NCBI RefSeq assembly: GCF_000336555.1
Contig: NZ_KB375281.1
Span: forward strand, 1,118,227 to 1,182,226
Direction of reading: 5' to 3'
Length of the DNA stretch: 64,000 nt
From: Afipia clevelandensis ATCC 49720
Lineage (GTDB): Bacteria; Pseudomonadota; Alphaproteobacteria; Rhizobiales; Xanthobacteraceae
Below, piece by piece: positions 60,086 through 64,000 of this stretch. The notes below the pieces were generated by a model. It was given only the letters and a program-made list of their open reading frames with translations. It searched no databases and had not been told where the DNA came from. The translations under genes and the position numbers were made by a program. Every line of letters begins with the position of its first letter. The stretch's first letter is position 1.

Positions 60086-61303
60086 CTACCGCCGGTTGGC
60101 GAGCGGAACCACGTTGTGCAACGATTCAACGCCACTTTCAAGGAAACGGCGGATATTGCGGGCGGCCTGACGGATTCGCTGCTCGTTTTCCACCATTGCG
60201 ATGCGGACGTAGCCTTCGCCGTGCTCTCCGAATGCGACGCCCGGTGAAACCACCACGCCGGACTTCTCGACCATCAGGGTCGCGAAGGCCATGCTGCCGA
60301 CATCGCGGAACTTTTCCGGCAACGGCGCCCAGGCGAACATCGACGCCGCAGGCGGCGGAATATCCCAACCTGCCCGGCCGAAAGTCTCCACCAGCACATC
60401 GCGGCGCTTGCGGTAAATGTCGCGCACTTCCTTGATGCAGTCCTGCGGGCCGTTGAGCGCGGCGGTCGCCGCGACCTGCACCGGCGTGAAGGCCCCGTAG
60501 TCGAGATAGGATTTCACGCGGGTCAGCGCCGCGATGATGCGCTCGTTGCCGACCGCAAAGCCCATGCGCCAGCCTGCCATCGAGAATGTCTTCGACATCG
60601 ACGTGAATTCGACGGTGACGTCGATCGCGCCCGGCACCTGCAGCACCGACGGCGGCGGCACGCCTTCAAAATACAGTTCCGCGTAAGCCAGATCGGAGAG
60701 AATGAAAATCTCGTGCTTCTTCGCGAAGGCCACCAGGTCCTTGTAGAAGTCCAGCGACGCGACATAGGCCGTCGGGTTCGACGGATAGCAGGCGATCATC
60801 GCGATCGGCTTGGGGATCGAATGAACGATCGCGCGCTCAAGCGCGCTGAACAGTTCCGGAGTAGGTTCTGCCGGAACAGAGCGCACCACGCCGCCGGCCA
60901 TCAGGAAGCCGAACGCATGAATCGGGTAGCTCGGGTTCGGCACCAGGACCACATCGCCCGGCGACGTGATCGCCTGCGCGACGTTGGCGAAACCTTCCTT
61001 GGAGCCGAGGGTGGCGACGACCTGAGTTTCGGGATTGAGTTTCACGCCGAACCGGCGCTCGTAATAGGCTGCCTGGGCCCGGCGCAGGCCGGTGATGCCC
61101 TTTGAGGCGGAGTACCGGTCGGTGCGCGGCTTGCCCAGGGTTTCCTTGAGCTTTTCGATCACATGCGGCGGGGTCGGCAGGTCCGGATTGCCCATGCCCA
61201 TATCGATGATGTCGGCCCCGGCGTTCCGCGCGGCCGCCTTGGCCCGATTGACCTGTTCAAACACGTAAGGCGGCAAACGGCGGATGCGGTAAAACTCTTC
61301 CAT
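60086..61303 (-). CDS. Class I/II PLP aminotransferase (AlaC/YfdZ-like)
   Basis: 405 residues: MGMGNPDLPTPPHVI, YSASKGITGLRRAQAAYYE, ACYPSNPTAYV and the PLP lysine in SMSKTFSMAGWRMGF. Relatives are glutamate-pyruvate aminotransferases and are often called LL-diaminopimelate aminotransferase; the hom gene downstream fits amino-acid synthesis but does not decide the substrate. The ATG at 61303 (MEEFYRIRRLPP) is chosen over a codon 81 bases upstream. Confidence 0.9.
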   Translation of the reverse strand: MEEFYRIRRLPPYVFEQVNRAKAAARNAGADIIDMGMGNPDLPTPPHVIEKLKETLGKPRTDRYSASKGITGLRRAQAAYYERRFGVKLNPETQVVATLGSKEGFANVAQAITSPGDVVLVPNPSYPIHAFGFLMAGGVVRSVPAEPTPELFSALERAIVHSIPKPIAMIACYPSNPTAYVASLDFYKDLVAFAKKHEIFILSDLAYAELYFEGVPPPSVLQVPGAIDVTVEFTSMSKTFSMAGWRMGFAVGNERIIAALTRVKSYLDYGAFTPVQVAATAALNGPQDCIKEVRDIYRKRRDVLVETFGRAGWDIPPPAASMFAWAPLPEKFRDVGSMAFATLMVEKSGVVVSPGVAFGEHGEGYVRIAMVENEQRIRQAARNIRRFLESGVESLHNVVPLANRR

Positions 61304-61514
61304 GGGTCGGGGCTCCGGGAGCCGGCAAAGCCGGCGATAACGACAGATAGGTACCGTGTTTTGTACCGAAGTGGAATTCGGCACTGGGGCAGAAAACGCG
61401 GAATTTCAGCATATTACGCGGATTCGAGCGCAATGCGGGGATGCACCGCGAAGAATGTGCAATTTTGCGATTGAATCGTGGTCTTTTTAGCACCACCCGC
61501 AGTTGCGGCGAAAC

Positions 61515-61802
61515 TTAATTGCTGCGGCGCTGGGCTGCCTTGGCGCCGGATGTCTGGCGATCGCGGGCCGCGAGCAATTCCTTCTCCAGCTTGTCCTGCT
61601 GGGCCTGATCCAGCACCGTCTCCTGCCGGGGCGCCGGGACGTCGTGGACAGGAAGATATTCTCCGGGGTTCGCTGGCCGGGGGGGCGTATTCGCAGGCAA
61701 CCCCATCAGAGGCGCGTCGGCAATCTGGCTCGCGCAGCCACCGAGGGCGAGGCCGAGCATCAGCACACCGGCCAGAGCCGGTGAGCGCCAACCGTGTGGC
61801 AT
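61515..61802 (-). CDS. Small lipoprotein (95 aa)
   Basis: A signal peptide with lipobox (ALAGVLMLGLALGGC, cysteine near 24) precedes a short, Pro-rich then charged tail (QETVLDQAQQDKLEKELLAA). It should be lipid-anchored in the outer or inner membrane. ATG 61802 (MPHGWRSP) fits the lipoprotein signal; one 45 bases earlier is possible. Function unknown. The 211 bases between it and the aminotransferase start contain no gene, only the latter's promoter side. Confidence 0.75.
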   Translation of the reverse strand: MPHGWRSPALAGVLMLGLALGGCASQIADAPLMGLPANTPPRPANPGEYLPVHDVPAPRQETVLDQAQQDKLEKELLAARDRQTSGAKAAQRRSN

Positions 61803-62074
61803 GTGGCATCGCACAGAAATGTTTTGTCCCCTGCTCTCAGTCGGCACGATTCCTGCTCTGTCATCGCAGACGAACCTGTGGCGGCGGTGAGCGTTATCCG
61901 CGTGTCATGTTCGCAAAGAGCAGATCGTGTTCATGAGGCCCTAATGTGACCGAAGTATTAATCATGCCGCAACGCAGCACATGGAAATCACCACAGCGAT
62001 CCGAACTATGCCATGATGATCGTGCGAACTCGCGTTGTTCGCAGCAGACCGAAACGAAAGTTCAGAAGTAAGCG

Positions 62075-63889
62075 ATGAGTGACACCCAACTCAGCACAAA
62101 TTCCGCCAACGGCTCCACCAAAGGTTTCGACCCGGAAGCATTCTCGGCAAATCTCGCACGTGCCCTTGAGTCCAGCGGTCGCGCGCTCTCCGCTTATCTG
62201 AAGCCACGCGAGAACGGCGAATCGAAGGATCGTCCGCCCGGCGAGTTGAACGAGCTTGTAAAGACCTTCACGTCGGTCGCGGAATACTGGCTCTCCGACA
62301 AGGAGCGTGCCGCCAGCGTTCAGGCGAAACTGGGCAAGGCCTATCTCGATCTGATGACAAGCGCTGCGCGCCGCCTGTCAGGAGAGGCAACCACACGCGC
62401 CGCCGATCCCTCGCCGCGCGACAAGCGCTTTCAGGACCCGGAGTGGAAGTCCAACCAGTTCTTCGATTTCGTCATGCAGGCCTATCTGCTGACCACACAG
62501 GCTGCGAACGATCTGGTCAAGAACGCCGACGGCCTCGATGCACATACGCGCAAGAAGGCCGAGTTCTACGTCCAGCAGGTCACAAACGCGATCTCACCCT
62601 CCAACTTCGTGCTGACGAATCCGGAGGTGTTGCGGCATACGCTGGCCAGCAACGCCGACAATCTCGTGCGGGGCATGACGATGCTGGCGGAAGATATCGA
62701 AGCCGGACACGGCAACCTCAAGATCCGCCAGTCCGCCGGCGACCTGCAGATCGGCCGCGATGTGGCAGTGACACCGGGCAAGGTGATCTATCAGAATGAT
62801 GTCATGCAACTCATTCAGTACTCGCCCGCGACTGAAAGCGTGTTGCGCACGCCGCTCCTGATCGTGCCGCCGTGGATCAACAAGTTCTACATTCTCGATC
62901 TCAATCGGGAGAAGTCGTTCGTCCAGTGGTGCGTTAATCAGGGCATCACGGTGTTCCTGATCTCATGGGTGAACCCCGACAAGAAGCTCGGCGGCAAGAC
63001 CTTTGAAGACTACATGCGCGAAGGCCCGTTGACGGCGATGGACGTCATCGAAAAGGCCACCGGCGAAATGCGCGTTCACACCATGGGCTATTGCGTCGGC
63101 GGCACGCTGCTGGCGACAACGCTGGCATGGCTCGCGGAAAAGCGGCAGGTGCGCGTGACATCGGCGACCTTCCTCGCCGCGCAGGTCGATTTCACCCATG
63201 CAGGCGATCTCCTTGTATTTGTCGATGAAAGCCAGATTTCAAATCTCGAACGCGACATGAACCGCGCCGGCGTGCTCGAAGGTAGCAAGATGGCGATGGC
63301 TTTCAACATGCTGCGCTCGAACGACCTGATCTGGTCGTATGTCGTCAGCAACTATCTCAAGGGCAAGGAGCCCGCCGCCTTCGATCTGCTGCACTGGAAT
63401 TCGGATGCCACCCGCATGCCGGCTGCGAACCATTCGTTCTATCTGCGCAACTGCTATCTCGAAAACAGGCTGTCTACGGGCACCATGGCGATCGACAATA
63501 CCCAGCTCGATCTCTCCAAGGTGAAGGTGCCAGTCTACAATCTTGCCACCAAGGAAGATCACATCGCGCCGGCCGAATCCGTGCTGTACGGTTCGCAATT
63601 CTTCGGTGGTCCGGTGAAGTATGTTCTCGCCGGATCGGGCCATATCGCAGGTGTGGTCAACCCGCCGGAGATGAACAAGTATCAGTACTGGACCAACGAC
63701 CGCATCGGCGATGTCACCCTCGCCGACTGGGTCAAGGATGCGCAGGAGCACAAGGGATCGTGGTGGCCGGACTGGCGCTCGTGGCTCGAAACCATCGACG
63801 CCGAAATGGTCCCGGCCCGCAATCCGGCATCCGGACCGCTCGAGGTGATCGAGGACGCACCGGGAAGCTATGTCCGGGTCCGCGCCTGA
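62075..63889 (+). CDS. phaC: Class I poly(3-hydroxyalkanoate) synthase
   Basis: 604 residues. The lipase-like box GYCVGG holds the nucleophile Cys340; Asp495 (TKEDHIAP) and His523 (GSGHIAGVV) complete the triad. PPWINKFYILDLN and CVNQGITVFLISWVNP are conserved. It polymerises (R)-3-hydroxyacyl-CoA on granule surfaces for carbon storage; single-subunit length indicates class I. The 272 bases upstream, divergent from the lipoprotein gene, hold the promoter; no phaA, phaB or phaP is in the window. Confidence 0.96.
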   Translation: MSDTQLSTNSANGSTKGFDPEAFSANLARALESSGRALSAYLKPRENGESKDRPPGELNELVKTFTSVAEYWLSDKERAASVQAKLGKAYLDLMTSAARRLSGEATTRAADPSPRDKRFQDPEWKSNQFFDFVMQAYLLTTQAANDLVKNADGLDAHTRKKAEFYVQQVTNAISPSNFVLTNPEVLRHTLASNADNLVRGMTMLAEDIEAGHGNLKIRQSAGDLQIGRDVAVTPGKVIYQNDVMQLIQYSPATESVLRTPLLIVPPWINKFYILDLNREKSFVQWCVNQGITVFLISWVNPDKKLGGKTFEDYMREGPLTAMDVIEKATGEMRVHTMGYCVGGTLLATTLAWLAEKRQVRVTSATFLAAQVDFTHAGDLLVFVDESQISNLERDMNRAGVLEGSKMAMAFNMLRSNDLIWSYVVSNYLKGKEPAAFDLLHWNSDATRMPAANHSFYLRNCYLENRLSTGTMAIDNTQLDLSKVKVPVYNLATKEDHIAPAESVLYGSQFFGGPVKYVLAGSGHIAGVVNPPEMNKYQYWTNDRIGDVTLADWVKDAQEHKGSWWPDWRSWLETIDAEMVPARNPASGPLEVIEDAPGSYVRVRA

Positions 63890-63964
63890 CAATAACGCCG
63901 TTCGCCACATTGGCCTCGCATCGCCAATCGTCTATGACTTCTCACGTTATTTGCTTCGGCGACT

Positions 63965-63986
63965 CGCCCCGTTATGTGACGGGGCG
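63965..63986. terminator. Hairpin downstream of phaC
   Basis: CGCCCCGT (63965-63972) and ACGGGGCG (63979-63986) pair perfectly around a 6-base loop, 76 bases after the phaC stop. No T-run follows before the window edge, so it may be a terminator or part of a gene that begins beyond. Confidence 0.45.
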
Positions 63987-64000
63987 ATGAAGGCATTTCC

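Overview
The window looks like chromosomal DNA of a GC-rich alphaproteobacterium of the Nitrobacteraceae/Bradyrhizobiaceae group (Bradyrhizobium, Rhodopseudomonas or Afipia type; genus not settled). The reasons are a complete paa locus beside a branched-chain-type ABC transporter, a leucine-degradation (liu/mcc) operon, class I PHA synthase, a hom-glpX-recJ series, DUF6481, MXKDX and 26-residue membrane proteins, and short palindromic repeats typical of that family. No rRNA, CRISPR array, insertion sequence or prophage was recognised.

Layout. 1-3731: N-terminal part of a secreted alpha-2-macroglobulin family protein (minus strand, continues off the left edge). 3.9-6.3 kb: tRNA-Arg(TCT) and a small-gene region with two near-empty stretches. 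6.4-11.7 kb: leucine/isovalerate catabolic operon (mccB - methylglutaconyl-CoA hydratase - mccA - HMG-CoA lyase). 12-18.5 kb: housekeeping and small genes (NDUFS4-like protein, OpgC-domain membrane protein, tRNA-Pro(TGG), DUF192, double cold-shock protein, sirtuin, glyoxalase I, MarC). 18.7-25.6 kb: SGNH hydrolase, then a metal-efflux block (CDF exporter, small Cys/His protein, CzcB-like adaptor, CzcA-like RND pump) without an outer-membrane factor.

25.6-42.6 kb is the functional centre: an aromatic-acid (phenylacetate) island. A five-gene ABC importer (livKHMGF, minus) diverges from paaG-paaI-paaK-tetR-paaZ-ethD-P450-thioesterase (plus), which runs head-on into paaX-paaABCDE (minus). The importer would bring in substrate, PaaK makes phenylacetyl-CoA, PaaABCDE epoxidises the ring, PaaG isomerises to oxepin-CoA, PaaZ opens and oxidises the ring, and PaaI rescues CoA. 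paaF, paaH and paaJ are not in the window. Two regulators (TetR-type and PaaX) match two different operator-like palindromes, each lying over a promoter-like sequence. An adjacent EthD/P450 pair is an unusual addition.

42.7-54.5 kb: autotransporter, tRNA-Glu(TTC), cyclase-family hydrolase, HdeD-like protein, then the elongation factor P modification cluster (efp divergent from epmA-epmB, with a coupled small membrane protein), an M23-type peptidase and a MltB-type transglycosylase. 54.5-61.8 kb (minus): recJ, haloacid dehalogenase, acetyltransferase, glpX, hom, aminotransferase, lipoprotein. 62.1-63.9 kb: phaC.

Most of the window is ordinary core and catabolic genome. The best candidates for new biology are regulatory (operators in the paa locus, a leader hairpin that could mask the CDF start), genomic (a palindromic repeat inside the paa operon) and the small proteins coupled to known operons.
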